From assembly GCF_019008365.1 (NCBI RefSeq), contig NZ_JAHHUL010000014.1, positions 51,773-115,772 on the forward strand: a stretch of DNA of 64,000 nt, read 5' to 3'. Shown here in pieces: positions 51,954 to 61,631 of the stretch (positions are counted from its first letter, which is position 1; each line of letters starts with the position of its first letter). The translations under genes and the position numbers were made by a program. The DNA comes from Phosphitispora fastidiosa (GTDB taxonomy: Bacteria; Bacillota; Thermincolia; Thermincolales; UBA2595). The notes below the pieces were generated by a model that saw only the letters and a list, made by a program, of their open reading frames with translations, made no database searches and was not told where the DNA came from.

Positions 51954-53822
51954 ATGACAAGGAAAATGCTGTTGATGGGAAATGAAGCCATCGCCCGCGG
52001 AGCGGTTGAAGCAGGTGTCCAGGTAGCCACGGCTTATCCCGGCACTCCTTCTTCCGAAGTGTTCAGCACCCTGGCAAGGTTTACCCGGGAGTATGATTAT
52101 TATGCCGAGTGGTCAGTTAACGAAAAGACAGCCCTTGAGGTTGCTGCAGGAGCTGCTTATGCAGGCGCCAGGGCCATTGTGTCCATGAAACAGGTTGGCC
52201 TCAACGTTGCTGCTGATCCGTTGATGACTCTTGCCTATATAGGGGTCAAGGGAGGGCTGGTTCTGGTGGTGGCTGATGACCCCGGACCCCACAGCTCTCA
52301 GAATGAGCAGGATACCAGGGTATTTGCCCGGTTTGCCAAGCTGCCGGTGTTTGACCCGGCGTCTCCCCAGGAAGCCAAGGAGATGACAATCGCTGCTTTT
52401 GAACTCTCAGAGAGACTTAAGCTCCCGGTTTTTATAAGGCCGACAACTCGTACCTGTCATGTGTGTCAGGATGTCGAGATTAATGAAACCGGTCCGCGAA
52501 ACAGTATCGGTTTCGAAAAAGACCCTTCATGGGTTATTTTTCCCAGTCTTGCATATAAAAAACATAAGTGGCTGAATGAGCAGCAGGAAGCAGCCCGAGA
52601 GATTTTCAATGAATCGCCTTTTAACAAGCTGGAGCTGAAAACCAGAGCAGGCATTATTACTACCGGAGTTGCCTACAATTATGTTAAAGAGGCCATGGAT
52701 ATGCTTGATATGGAAGTTTCCATCCTAAAGATTGGGACACCGTATCCGCTGCCGGACAAACAGGTGCTGCAGCTCTTGAAGAATACCGATAGGGTACTTG
52801 TTATTGAAGAATTGGAACCAGTGGTCGAGGACCAGGTTATGGCGATGGCCTGGAAAAACGGTATGGCTGCCGGGATTTCCGGAAAAAACGATACGTTTGT
52901 ACCGCGCGAGGGAGAACTTAATGTAGATAAGGTCAGGGATATTTTGGTGCGTTATTTCGGTCTGGCCGGCAGTGAAGCTTCTCCGGCTGCAAATGAAGAG
53001 TCTAAGGCAGCAGATGATGAGTCTCAGGCTGCACCCGGTGTAAACAGGAACTCTGATAGTACTTGCGAAAAACCGGCTCTTCCTGAGAGGGCCCCCATTC
53101 TTTGTGCCGGATGTCCCCACCGGGCTTCATTCTATATTTTTAAAGAAACAGCCCGTAAAGATGATGCTGTGTTTACCGGTGATATCGGGTGTTACACCCT
53201 TGGGGTAATGCCGCCGCTCAGCGCAATGGATACCTGCCTGTGTATGGGCGCCAGTGTTACTATTGCATCAGGTATGGCAGCTGTGGAAAAAGACCGGAAG
53301 CACATCGCCTTCCTGGGGGATTCAACATTTTTCCATACAGGTCTGGCAGGCCTGATAAATGCGGTTTATAATAACTCAGACATTACCCTTGTTGTGCTCG
53401 ATAACAGAACTACGGCCATGACAGGCCACCAACCGCATCCCGGGCTAAACCGGACGGCAACGGGCATGAATGAGAAGCATATAGATATTGCCGCTGTGAC
53501 CAGGGCAGTCGGGGTGGAGTTTGTCAGGGAGGTTGACCCTTATGACCTGGAGGCTGCCAGGGAGACCGCCATTGCGGCTGTTGCCCATAAAGGGGTTTCG
53601 GTTGTAATCATGAAACGGGAATGTATAGCTATTGTAAAAGCTGTGAAGAAATGCACAGTTGACACCGAAAAGTGTATCGGGTGTAAGAAGTGTATGAACG
53701 AGTTGGGCTGCCCGGCCATGATTTCTGATGGGGATAAGGTTGCCATAGGCAATACCTGTAACGGGTGTAATGTCTGTGGGCAGATATGTCCTGTCGGGGC
53801 AATCGGGGAGGTGGTCTTATGA
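51954..53822 (+). CDS. iorA: indolepyruvate ferredoxin oxidoreductase, alpha subunit
   Basis: IorA (622 residues) interconverts arylpyruvates and aryl-acetyl-CoA with ferredoxin. N-terminal pyruvate-binding part (MLLMGNEAIARGAVEAG...AYPGTPSSEV), TPP domain (GDIGCYTLGVMPPL, LGDSTFFHTGLAGLINAVYN) and a C-terminal 2x[4Fe-4S] domain (CIGCKKCMNELGCP, CNGCNVCGQICP). A low-complexity linker (ANEESKAADDESQAAP) separates the halves. The first cluster motif reads CxxCxxxxxC, common in IorA. It begins the iorA-iorB-paaK operon under attenuator control. Confidence 0.94.
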   Translation: MTRKMLLMGNEAIARGAVEAGVQVATAYPGTPSSEVFSTLARFTREYDYYAEWSVNEKTALEVAAGAAYAGARAIVSMKQVGLNVAADPLMTLAYIGVKGGLVLVVADDPGPHSSQNEQDTRVFARFAKLPVFDPASPQEAKEMTIAAFELSERLKLPVFIRPTTRTCHVCQDVEINETGPRNSIGFEKDPSWVIFPSLAYKKHKWLNEQQEAAREIFNESPFNKLELKTRAGIITTGVAYNYVKEAMDMLDMEVSILKIGTPYPLPDKQVLQLLKNTDRVLVIEELEPVVEDQVMAMAWKNGMAAGISGKNDTFVPREGELNVDKVRDILVRYFGLAGSEASPAANEESKAADDESQAAPGVNRNSDSTCEKPALPERAPILCAGCPHRASFYIFKETARKDDAVFTGDIGCYTLGVMPPLSAMDTCLCMGASVTIASGMAAVEKDRKHIAFLGDSTFFHTGLAGLINAVYNNSDITLVVLDNRTTAMTGHQPHPGLNRTATGMNEKHIDIAAVTRAVGVEFVREVDPYDLEAARETAIAAVAHKGVSVVIMKRECIAIVKAVKKCTVDTEKCIGCKKCMNELGCPAMISDGDKVAIGNTCNGCNVCGQICPVGAIGEVVL

Positions 53823-54406
53823 GAATAGACATAGTTATTGCCGGAGTCGGAGGACAGGGTACAGTTCTTGCTTCACGGGTTATTGCCCAGGCTGCTCTTG
53901 ATGCCGGACTTGCGGTACGCACCTCGGAAACGATTGGAATGGCCCAGAGAGAAGGTACTGTTACCAGTCATGTGAGAATTGGCGAACCTCTTTATGGAGC
54001 GCTTATACCTGACGGGTCGGCAGATGTACTGCTGGGTTTTGAAATGGCGGAAACCGTTCGCTGGCTGCACAAGCTCAAACCGGGTGGAACCGTTCTGGCA
54101 AACAGCGCCAGGATAATACCTGTATCTGTGGCCAGTGGAAGATCGACATATGAAGCTGATTCCATAATGGAATACCTTAGGTCAACTACCGATAGCCTGA
54201 CCATGCTGGATGCCACAGAGTTGGCGATAAAGGCAGGGAATTACCGGGCGACCAATACCGTACTTTTGGGGGCGATGTCAACCCTTCCCTGTTTACCGTT
54301 TAAATCAGAAGGCCTGTTGTCCGCATTACTGGAGACAATTCCTGCTAAGTTAAGAGATATTAACAGCAAGGCATTTGAGCTGGGCAGGCAGGCTGTGGAG
54401 GTGTGA
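53819..54406 (+). CDS. iorB: indolepyruvate ferredoxin oxidoreductase, beta subunit
   Basis: The 195-residue gamma-domain subunit with IVIAGVGGQGTVLASRVIAQAAL at the start and IGMAQREGTVTSHVRIG. ATG 53819 overlaps the iorA stop (ATGA) behind GGGGAGGTGG. The open frame extends 33 nt further upstream inside iorA, but this is not a plausible start. Forms an alpha2-beta2 enzyme with IorA. Confidence 0.93.
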   Translation: MRIDIVIAGVGGQGTVLASRVIAQAALDAGLAVRTSETIGMAQREGTVTSHVRIGEPLYGALIPDGSADVLLGFEMAETVRWLHKLKPGGTVLANSARIIPVSVASGRSTYEADSIMEYLRSTTDSLTMLDATELAIKAGNYRATNTVLLGAMSTLPCLPFKSEGLLSALLETIPAKLRDINSKAFELGRQAVEV

Positions 54407-54409
54407 TAG

Positions 54410-55693
54410 TTGGTTGTTGATGAGAGAGAATGCAATGTAGAGATTGATTTTGAAGAACTATTTGAGGAGCAGAGCACTAAGCTGGCGGCAATGGTTGAGC
54501 GTCTGTACCGGAATTCGCCTTTTTACCGGGAAAAGCTCGATAAAGCAGGCCTCAAACCTGAAGATGTCCAGTGTGTCAAGGACCTGGAAAAGGTTCCGTT
54601 TACTACCAAGAGCGAGCTGCGGGAAGGATATCCCTTTGGTTTAATGGCTGTTCCCGAGGATCAGGTGGTCAGGATACATTCATCATCAGGGACTACCGGC
54701 AAGCCGATAATAGTTCCCTATACCAAAAATGATGTGGCTGTATGGGCCGAAATGATGGCCAGGTGTATGGCAATGGCAGGGGTAACCCCCAAAGACCGGG
54801 TGCAGGTAACTCCCGGTTACGGTTTATGGACTGCGGGTATCGGTTTTCAGGCCGGGGTGGAACAGCTTGGGGCAATGGCTATCCCGACAGGGCCGGGAAA
54901 TACCGAGAAACAACTGGAAATGATGGTTGATATAGGGACTACGGTCTTAATAGGAACTTCATCATATGGACTGCTCCTTGCTGAAGAAATTCATAAAAGG
55001 GGTCTCAGGGACAAGGTAAAACTCAGAATTGGGATATTTGGTTCGGAACGCTGGAGTGACAAGATGCGGGCCAGGATTGAAGAGGACCTCGCCATAGACA
55101 CCTTTGATATCTATGGCCTTACAGAAATATATGGCCCGGGAATAGGAATCGACTGTCCTGAGCGCCAGGGAATACATTTCTGGAGTGATCACCTGATATT
55201 TGAAATTATTGATCCAGAGACTGGCAAACAGCTTCCGCCGGGAACTCAGGGGGAACTGGTGATTACTACTCTTACGAAGGAAGGCATGCCGCTCTTGCGG
55301 TATCGGACCCATGATGTGTCTACACTGCGCACAGAGCAGTGCCGGTGCGGAAGCCCGTTCCCGATGATTGACCGGGTACTGGGACGAACTGATGATATGA
55401 TTAAGGTTAAGGGTGTAAATATATACCCCGGACAAATTGACCATGTGCTTAGGGTGACTTCGGGAGCCTGCAGTGAGTACCAGATTGTGCTTACCAGGGA
55501 AAATGCCAAGGACCGAATCCTGATAAAGGTGGAGGCAGAAGATGGCTGCGGCCTGGAACAGGTAGCCGGGGAATGTAAAAAGAATATCAAGACAAAAATA
55601 GGCATTATTGCAGATGTTGAAGCAGTGCCCAAGGGAACCCTGCCCAGGAGTGAAAAGAAAACCAAGAGAGTTTATGATAATCGTGACTGTTGA
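54410..55693 (+). CDS. paaK: phenylacetate-CoA ligase (aryl-acid CoA ligase)
   Basis: A PaaK-type AMP-forming ligase of 427 residues: SSSGTTGKPIIVPYT (P-loop), IYGLTEIYGPGIGIDC (A5) and the C-terminal GRTDDMIKVKGVNIYPGQID. TTG 54410 has GGAGGTG 6 nt upstream, 3 bp after iorB. It activates phenylacetate, indoleacetate or related acids to CoA thioesters. Together with IOR running reductively this would give arylpyruvates, a route known from methanogens and other anaerobes. Confidence 0.92.
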   Translation: MVVDERECNVEIDFEELFEEQSTKLAAMVERLYRNSPFYREKLDKAGLKPEDVQCVKDLEKVPFTTKSELREGYPFGLMAVPEDQVVRIHSSSGTTGKPIIVPYTKNDVAVWAEMMARCMAMAGVTPKDRVQVTPGYGLWTAGIGFQAGVEQLGAMAIPTGPGNTEKQLEMMVDIGTTVLIGTSSYGLLLAEEIHKRGLRDKVKLRIGIFGSERWSDKMRARIEEDLAIDTFDIYGLTEIYGPGIGIDCPERQGIHFWSDHLIFEIIDPETGKQLPPGTQGELVITTLTKEGMPLLRYRTHDVSTLRTEQCRCGSPFPMIDRVLGRTDDMIKVKGVNIYPGQIDHVLRVTSGACSEYQIVLTRENAKDRILIKVEAEDGCGLEQVAGECKKNIKTKIGIIADVEAVPKGTLPRSEKKTKRVYDNRDC

Positions 55694-55718
55694 TTAAGCA
55701 AATAAATAAGTTACTTAT

Positions 55719-55741
55719 GAGAGGAGATCTGATGAGATGAG
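55719..55741 (+). promoter_or_regulatory. GAG repeats over the trpB2 ribosome binding site, possible MtrB translational operator
   Basis: GAG occurs at 55719, 55724, 55734 and 55739, all in one 5-nt phase (one position, 55729, missing). They cover the Shine-Dalgarno and the ATG (55737). In Bacillus, MtrB represses translation of trpG, trpP and ycbK by binding such sites. Confidence 0.55.
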
Positions 55742-57095
55742 TGAAACCAAAATTCTGCTTACAGAAAAGGAAATGCCGACTTCGTGGTACAATGTGATGG
55801 CAGATATGCCAAACCTGCCCAAACCTGCACTTCATCCGGCAACCCAGAAACCGATTGGACCGGAAGACCTTGGGGCCATATTTCCTATGGACCTGATCAA
55901 GCAGGAGGTATCCACAGACCGGTGGATTGAAATTCCTGAAGAGGTACAGGAGATTTACAAGCTGTGGCGGCCGGCCCCGCTTTACCGGGCGCACAGGCTG
56001 GAAAAGGTTTTGGATACGCCGGCAAAGATTTATTACAAATATGAAGGGGTCAGCCCTGCAGGAAGCCATAAGCCAAACACGGCCATACCCCAGGCTTATT
56101 ACAACAAAGCAGCCGGGATAAAACGCCTGACCACTGAGACGGGAGCGGGACAATGGGGCAGCGCCCTGAGTATTGCATGTAAATTCTTTGACATGGAGTG
56201 CCTGGTGTATATGGTAAAGGTCAGTTACCACCAGAAGCCATACCGCCGGATTTTCATGCAGACATATGGCGCTAATGTAATTGCCAGCCCAAGTGATACA
56301 ACCGAATCAGGGCGCAAAATCCTGGAGCGTGACCCGGATACGGCGGGCAGCCTTGGAATGGCTATCAGTGAAGCAGTGGAAATTGCAGCCCAGAGGGGCG
56401 ATACAAATTATGCCCTTGGAAGTGTGTTAAACCATGTTATGATTCACCAGTCTGTTATTGGCCTGGAAGCAAAGGCTCAGCTGGAGAAGGTGGGCGATTA
56501 TCCTGACGTAGTAATAGGGTGCTGCGGCGGGGGCAGCAACTTCTCAGGCCTGGCATTCCCATTTATGCAGGATAAACTTACAAAAGGCACCAAGATAAGG
56601 GCTGTTGCAGTCGAACCTGCTGCCTGCCCGACACTGACAAGAGGAAAATTTGCTTATGACTTCGGTGATACTGCCGGAATTGTGCCGATACTTAATATGT
56701 ACACCCTGGGACATGACTTTATGCCGCCCGGAATTCATGCCGGAGGCTTGAGGTATCACGGGGAATCTCCACTGGTCAGCCAGTTGTATCATGATGGGAT
56801 TATTGAGGCAGTGTCCAGGACACAGCGGTCCTGTTTTGAGGCCTCAATCACCTTTGCCCAGAGTGAAGGCATCCTGCCTGCTCCGGAATCATCACATGCT
56901 ATCCGTGTGGCTATAGACGAGGCTCTACAGGCAAAGGAAGCAGGGGAAGAGAAGACTATCCTGTTCTGCCTCAGCGGCAACGGATATCTGGACCTGCCAT
57001 CCTATGATGCATACATTAACGGTAAACTGGAAGACTATGAATATCCGGATTCTCTGATAGAGGAATCTCTGAAAAAGCTTCCTGTTAAAGAATAA
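55737..57095 (+). CDS. trpB: TrpB2-type tryptophan synthase beta chain
   Basis: A PLP enzyme of 452 residues that condenses indole with serine. It belongs to the TrpB2 class, with the long N-terminal extension, PLP lysine in [26 protein letters not shown], and [15 protein letters not shown] for phosphate binding. There is no trpA nearby. TrpB2 proteins are thought to salvage free indole. It follows paaK by 43 bp. Confidence 0.93.
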   Translation: MSETKILLTEKEMPTSWYNVMADMPNLPKPALHPATQKPIGPEDLGAIFPMDLIKQEVSTDRWIEIPEEVQEIYKLWRPAPLYRAHRLEKVLDTPAKIYYKYEGVSPAGSHKPNTAIPQAYYNKAAGIKRLTTETGAGQWGSALSIACKFFDMECLVYMVKVSYHQKPYRRIFMQTYGANVIASPSDTTESGRKILERDPDTAGSLGMAISEAVEIAAQRGDTNYALGSVLNHVMIHQSVIGLEAKAQLEKVGDYPDVVIGCCGGGSNFSGLAFPFMQDKLTKGTKIRAVAVEPAACPTLTRGKFAYDFGDTAGIVPILNMYTLGHDFMPPGIHAGGLRYHGESPLVSQLYHDGIIEAVSRTQRSCFEASITFAQSEGILPAPESSHAIRVAIDEALQAKEAGEEKTILFCLSGNGYLDLPSYDAYINGKLEDYEYPDSLIEESLKKLPVKE

Positions 57096-57113
57096 AGCAT
57101 AGGAAAAATGTAC

Positions 57114-57147
57114 AGGGCAGATGTTCTCAAAACACATCTGCCCTTTC
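57114..57147 (+). terminator. terminator after trpB2
   Basis: AGGGCAGATGT pairs perfectly with ACATCTGCCCT around a 9-nt loop, followed by TTTC. Confidence 0.85.
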
Positions 57148-57314
57148 ATAATATCAAAATACAAAACGCTAAAAGAATCAGCATTACAGAGTAAATGCAA
57201 AAAATATGATAAAAAATGAAGTTTAACTGGAAAAATAAATGCAAATATCTTATACTATTAATATGTTATTTTTATGGTTGCCAGAAAACGCGCATTGTTG
57301 AGGAGGAAGTTAAA

Positions 57315-58388
57315 GTGAGCGGTGAACTAAATATTACATTGACATCTAATTTTAAAGCCAAACCGCAGAGTGACGCCAAACTGGGTTTTGGCACATTATT
57401 TACAGATCATATGTTTGTAATGGATTATGAAGACGGTAAGGGATGGCACAGCCCCAGGATAGAACCATACGGCAAATTCTGTATTGAGCCGGCGAATATG
57501 ACACTGCATTATGGACAGGCAATATTTGAAGGAATGAAGGCCTATCGGACGGTTGACGGTAAGGTGAAGGTTTTCAGACCCAGGGACTACCTGTCCAGGA
57601 TGAACCGGTCAGCTGAGCGGCTTTGCATTCCTAAGATAGATGTTGAGTTTGTGCGCGGCGCCCTGATGAAGCTTCTCAGCTTAGAAAAGGACTGGGTTCC
57701 TGCCAGTGAAGGGACTTCATTGTATATCAGGCCTTTTATTGTTGCCATGGACCCATTTATTGGTGTAAGGCCGTCAAAGACGTACAGGTTCTTTATCATC
57801 CTGTCACCTGTAGGCGCATATTACCCTGAAGGCTTCAAACCTGTTAAGATATGGGTGGAAAACAAGTATGTCAGAGCGGTTAAAGGCGGCACCGGTACGG
57901 CAAAAACGGCCGGCAACTATGCTGCCAGTATTCTGGCGGCTGAAGAGGCTAAGGCCCATGGGTATACCCAGGTGCTATGGCTTGATGGTGTTGAGCGCAG
58001 GTATATTGAAGAAGTCGGGACAATGAATATTTTTTTCAAGATAGATGACACTGTTATCACACCGGCCCTGGAAGGCAGCATTTTGGGCGGAATGACACGG
58101 GATTCCGTTTTGCGTTTGACCAGGGAATGGGGACTGAGAGTCAGTGAACAGCCGCTGACTATTGAGGAAGTATATGAAGCACATGATAAAGGGACCCTTC
58201 AGGAGATATTTGGCACAGGGACTGCAGCAGTTATTTCGCCGGTTTCTGCCCTTAACTGGAAGGGCAACATTATCACTGTAAACAATGGGGACGCAGGGGA
58301 AACCTCGCTGAAGCTGTATGATGAAATAACTGGAATACAGTACGGCAGGTGTGCCGACATTTTTGACTGGATGGAAGAGGTCGAGTAG
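57315..58388 (+). CDS. ilvE: branched-chain amino acid aminotransferase
   Basis: A fold-IV PLP aminotransferase of 357 residues, BCAT class II type. Seen are LHYGQAIFEGMKAYRT, YIRPFIVAMDP, the PLP-lysine region GGTGTAKTAGNYAAS, EEVGTMNIFF and GTGTAAVISPVSAL. GTG 57315 with AGGAGG 8 nt upstream is the start; an in-frame ATG at 57216 would add 33 residues with no family match. It may transaminate branched-chain or, less specifically, aromatic 2-oxoacids. Confidence 0.93.
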   Translation: MSGELNITLTSNFKAKPQSDAKLGFGTLFTDHMFVMDYEDGKGWHSPRIEPYGKFCIEPANMTLHYGQAIFEGMKAYRTVDGKVKVFRPRDYLSRMNRSAERLCIPKIDVEFVRGALMKLLSLEKDWVPASEGTSLYIRPFIVAMDPFIGVRPSKTYRFFIILSPVGAYYPEGFKPVKIWVENKYVRAVKGGTGTAKTAGNYAASILAAEEAKAHGYTQVLWLDGVERRYIEEVGTMNIFFKIDDTVITPALEGSILGGMTRDSVLRLTREWGLRVSEQPLTIEEVYEAHDKGTLQEIFGTGTAAVISPVSALNWKGNIITVNNGDAGETSLKLYDEITGIQYGRCADIFDWMEEVE

Positions 58389-58399
58389 AAGAACACTGT

Positions 58400-58446
58400 T
58401 GAAGAGAAGAACCAGGCGAAGAGAAGAACCAGGTGAAGAGAAGAAG
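58400..58446 (+). repeat. 17-bp tandem repeat downstream of ilvE
   Basis: GAAGAGAAGAACCAGG occurs about 2.8 times in tandem, with a related GAGTAGAAGAACACTG just before it, starting about 10 bp after the ilvE stop. GA-rich and without coding potential. The remaining 150 bp before DUF554 hold nothing I can name. Confidence 0.75.
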
Positions 58447-58596
58447 ATGACAGTGCACAAGGAAAATTACGGAAGGGTTGGCCGGCTGCAACGCAAGGAC
58501 TGGTCAGCCCTTTGCTGTTTTTATATAGAAGGTTTAAACTTTTCGGGAGGCAAGACAGTTCGGGAATGGTAAAATAAAGCAGTTCAGGAGGCATAA

Positions 58597-59283
58597 ATGA
58601 AGGGGACAATTATTAATGCAGTGGCAATTGTGGTTGGTACGGGTTTGGGAATAACTCTCAAAAAGGGGATTCCGGAGCGGTTTAAGAGTACGGTTATTCA
58701 GGGGTTATCCCTGGCAGTTATGGTAATCGGACTGCAAATGGCTTTACAGACAGAAAATGTACTGATAGTTGTGCTGAGTCTGGTGTTTGGTGGATTAACA
58801 GGAGAACTGTTGAAAATAGAGGATATGTTGACTCTTATGGGTACAAATATTGAAAAAAGGCTGGGCGGAAACGGGGGGAATTTTACCAAGGCTTTTGTCA
58901 CCGCCAGCCTGATATACTGTGTCGGTGCGATGGCGATAGTGGGTTCTATTCAGGATGGTATAAGCGGTGATGCCACGACCCTTTATGCCAAGTCACTCCT
59001 GGACGGAGTAGCATCAGTGGTTTTTGCATCAACACTGGGAATTGGGGTTGCCTTTTCCGCGATTCCCGTATTTCTTTATCAGGGGTCTATAACCGTATTG
59101 GCCCAATACCTGCAGGGTTTCCTGACAAGTGATGTTATTAAGGAGATCACTGCCACAGGCGGGGTTTTGATTATCGGGATTAGCATCAAAATGATGGAAA
59201 TAAAGGAAATTAAGGTAGGCAATCTGCTGCCGGCAGTGTTTTATGCTTTGATACTTGCGTTGGCTTTTCAGGGAGTGGGGTAG
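58597..59283 (+). CDS. DUF554 family membrane protein (YdfK/YqgA type)
   Basis: A 228-residue protein with about six helices: GTIINAVAIVVGTGLGITLKKGIP at the start (family hallmark G-T-x-x-N-x-x-x-V), LVFGGLTGELLKIEDML and GISIKMMEIKEIKVGNLLPAV. AGGAGG precedes ATG. Function unknown, possibly transport. The gap to the recombinase gene (59284-59489) has a short direct repeat AAAACCGCATTTCA. Confidence 0.88.
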   Translation: MKGTIINAVAIVVGTGLGITLKKGIPERFKSTVIQGLSLAVMVIGLQMALQTENVLIVVLSLVFGGLTGELLKIEDMLTLMGTNIEKRLGGNGGNFTKAFVTASLIYCVGAMAIVGSIQDGISGDATTLYAKSLLDGVASVVFASTLGIGVAFSAIPVFLYQGSITVLAQYLQGFLTSDVIKEITATGGVLIIGISIKMMEIKEIKVGNLLPAVFYALILALAFQGVG

Positions 59284-59489
59284 CAGGAAATTGCTCTCAA
59301 GCTGCATTTTAACCCTTCAAAACCGCATTTCACACCCTAAAAACCGCATTTCATGCCAAAATGTCTAAATAATAGAAAAATATTACAAAATAACATCCAG
59401 AAAATGCAGGGAACATGTAAATCATTGTTGAAAATTATAAATATCCTGAAGCACTGGGAAATTTAATCTATAAAGGACTGAAGAGGGCA

Positions 59490-60626
59490 ATGGCGCGGGT
59501 GAAAATTGAAGCAGGGAAATTTGGCAGGGTAATAATTCGTGTACCATATAACATTGAACTGATTTCCAAGATAAAATCACTGGAAGGCCGGGAATGGAAT
59601 GCTGAGGGGAAGTACTGGACTGTACCGATTTCTAAAAACATGTTAAATTTGCTGTTAAGACTTTTCAAACATGAAACTGTAGAGCTTTGTCCTAAACTGC
59701 AGGCTATGGCCGATAGTGCGGTAAACAGTGAAGGCTGTGTAAAAAAGGCGGATTATGGAGAAAGATGTGAAAAAACCCTGGAAGAACTGGATAATGAAAT
59801 GAAACTCTGTGGTTACAGCCCGAAGACGCGAAAGGCCTACGGATGGCAAATAAAGGAATTTATAAGTTATTGTCTGGATAATAGCCTGAGAAGGGTAGGA
59901 GAAGGAGAGGTCAGGAAGTACCTTCTGCAAATGGTTAATGAAAGACGTGTTTCAACAGCATGTGTTGACCAGGCGATAAGCGCGCTCAAATTTCTCTTCG
60001 TAAGAATACTGGGACATCCAGGTATGATATTGGCAATACCCCGGCCCAGAAAGGAACACAGACTGCCACAGGTGTTCAGCCGGCAAGAGATCATCCGGCT
60101 ATTCGGGGAAATAAAAAACATTAAACACAGGGCAATATTGTTCATTATTTATTCCGCAGGACTCAGGGTAGGGGAAGCAGTAAGGCTTAGAATTGAGGAC
60201 GTGGACACTGACAGGAAAATGATATATATCAGGAAGGCCAAAGGGAAAAAAGACCGTTACACGATTCTGTCCCAGGTTGCCTTAGAGGCCCTCCGTTTAT
60301 ACCTGGAGCTTTACCGGCCGGAGAGGTGGCTGTTCCCCGGAGTTCAGTCAGGACGACATATTACTGAGAGAAGTGTTCAAAAGGCATTTGAAGATGCCAG
60401 GGCAAAAGCAGAGATTAAAAAGGATGTAACTGTACATTCACTGCGGCACTCGTTTGCCACCCATTTACTGGAGGGCGGGACTGACCTCAGATACATACAG
60501 GAGTTACTGGGGCATAGCAGCTCGAAGACAACAGAAATATATACACATGTCAGCCGCAAGGATTTGGGGAAGATACAGAGTCCCCTGGACAGGATAAATT
60601 CTTTTGACGATTGTGAAGAGGATTAA
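59490..60626 (+). CDS. tyrosine recombinase/integrase with an N-terminal extension
   Basis: A 378-residue recombinase. Residues 1-75 form an extra domain with GREWNAEGKYWTVPIS, reminiscent of HARP-like modules; then a SAM-like core-binding domain (95-185) and a catalytic domain with Arg in SAGLRVGEAVRL, KGKKDRY, HSLRHSFATHLL and LGHSSSKTTEIYTH, ending KIQSPLDR. The integron-integrase patch (HSWPWFW-like insert) is absent, so it is Xer-like rather than IntI. It is followed by a GNAT gene and attC-like sites, which makes it a candidate for moving them, although true integron integrases usually point the other way. Confidence 0.88.
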   Translation: MARVKIEAGKFGRVIIRVPYNIELISKIKSLEGREWNAEGKYWTVPISKNMLNLLLRLFKHETVELCPKLQAMADSAVNSEGCVKKADYGERCEKTLEELDNEMKLCGYSPKTRKAYGWQIKEFISYCLDNSLRRVGEGEVRKYLLQMVNERRVSTACVDQAISALKFLFVRILGHPGMILAIPRPRKEHRLPQVFSRQEIIRLFGEIKNIKHRAILFIIYSAGLRVGEAVRLRIEDVDTDRKMIYIRKAKGKKDRYTILSQVALEALRLYLELYRPERWLFPGVQSGRHITERSVQKAFEDARAKAEIKKDVTVHSLRHSFATHLLEGGTDLRYIQELLGHSSSKTTEIYTHVSRKDLGKIQSPLDRINSFDDCEED

Positions 60627-60738
60627 CAGATAGGTGGCATAAACGAAAGGTTTATTCGTAAATGCGGAAGATAGGTGAAATATGAACACACTGATTTGGG
60701 GTCTTTAAATAATCAGAGCATCATTGGAGGTTGTTTGA

Positions 60739-61152
60739 TTGGGTAACTATGTGTTAACTGAGCAACTGCCTAGTCCGGAGGTTTTCAATCGGCTCCGTTC
60801 AGCGGTGGGCTGGCCTAAATTAAATGAAAAATTACTTGAAAAAGCATTAAACGATTCTATATTTTCAATTTGTGCGCTGCTCGAAAACAGAACCATTGGG
60901 ATGGGGCGGATTATTGGAGATGGTGCATTGTATTTTTATATCCAAGATTTAATTGTTCTTCCTGAGTGTCAAGGCATGGGGGTTGGATCGGCTATGCTGC
61001 AGCGACTTATGGAATTACTAGAAACGAAAACAAGCGAAGGATCGTTTGTGGGTTTAATGGCAGCCAGGGAAAGCGAAGCATTCTATAAGAAATTTGGTTT
61101 TATAGAACGTCCTAATGGCCATTTTGGTCCGGGTATGTGTAAGTACAAATAA
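60739..61152 (+). CDS. GNAT-family N-acetyltransferase, cassette-like
   Basis: A 137-residue acetyltransferase with YIQDLIVLPECQGMGVGSAML (acetyl-CoA loop Q-G-M-G-V-G) and EAFYKKFGFIERP. TTG 60739 is behind GGAGG. An attC-like site begins 30 bp after the stop, which is the layout of an integron gene cassette; small acetyltransferases are frequent cassette products. Substrate unknown. Confidence 0.85.
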   Translation: MGNYVLTEQLPSPEVFNRLRSAVGWPKLNEKLLEKALNDSIFSICALLENRTIGMGRIIGDGALYFYIQDLIVLPECQGMGVGSAMLQRLMELLETKTSEGSFVGLMAARESEAFYKKFGFIERPNGHFGPGMCKYK

Positions 61153-61181
61153 TCAGTTTTGGGCAGGTGTATTCATACATC

Positions 61182-61351
61182 ACCTAACAACAGGCTAAAC
61201 GGCGGACTTTGGGGAAGGTGTCTCGGGACGGCCCAACTTGCCTGTCGCCCTGGCTGTCACGCTTCTTGCGGTAAGTGGGGAAGGGATGCAGGAGCAACAA
61301 TCGCGCCAGCCAGTTCGACAGACAAGTTCGTTTAGCCAATATGCGTTATGC
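61182..61351 (+). repeat. attC-like recombination site 1
   Basis: R'' ACCTAAC (61182-61188) and R' GTTATGC (61345-61351) bracket an imperfect palindrome with L'' GGCTAAACG (61193-61201) and L' CGTTTAGCC (61329-61337). Inside lies a long segment closely similar to that of site 2 (GGCTGTCACG...TTGCGGTAAGTG...AATCGCGCCAGCC). The 280 bp that follow (61352-61631) have no convincing gene. Confidence 0.75.
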
Positions 61352-61631
61352 GAAATGTCTTCGGGGCCTGGTAATCCTCTGGGGTCAAAAACCTGGCGCG
61401 TCAAACAGCTTTCTCTCATTTTAAAAAAACATATCGTTTTGATGTAGCTGAACCGGCCGACAGAGTGCTTCTTAACAGGCAGAAAGTGGCTGGTTCAGCA
61501 ATGAAAGCTTTTTAAAAGGTGGCTGTTTGACGCTCGGCGTGCTACCTAATGACCGGCCCTGCCCGCCGGCTGGCTCCGGGGAAAAAGAGTTGCATGAATT
61601 GGGGCCATGCCAGCCGTCGGCTCGACACATC

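Noticed and set aside
54410..54480. GAG-rich stretch at the start of paaK as a fourth MtrB site
   Set aside because: The triplets are not in a regular 4-5-nt phase and lie in coding sequence rich in Glu codons.
58400..58446. MtrB-type site in the 17-bp repeats after ilvE
   Set aside because: GAG triplets recur with a 17-bp period, not 5, and no gene start or terminator follows in a suitable position.
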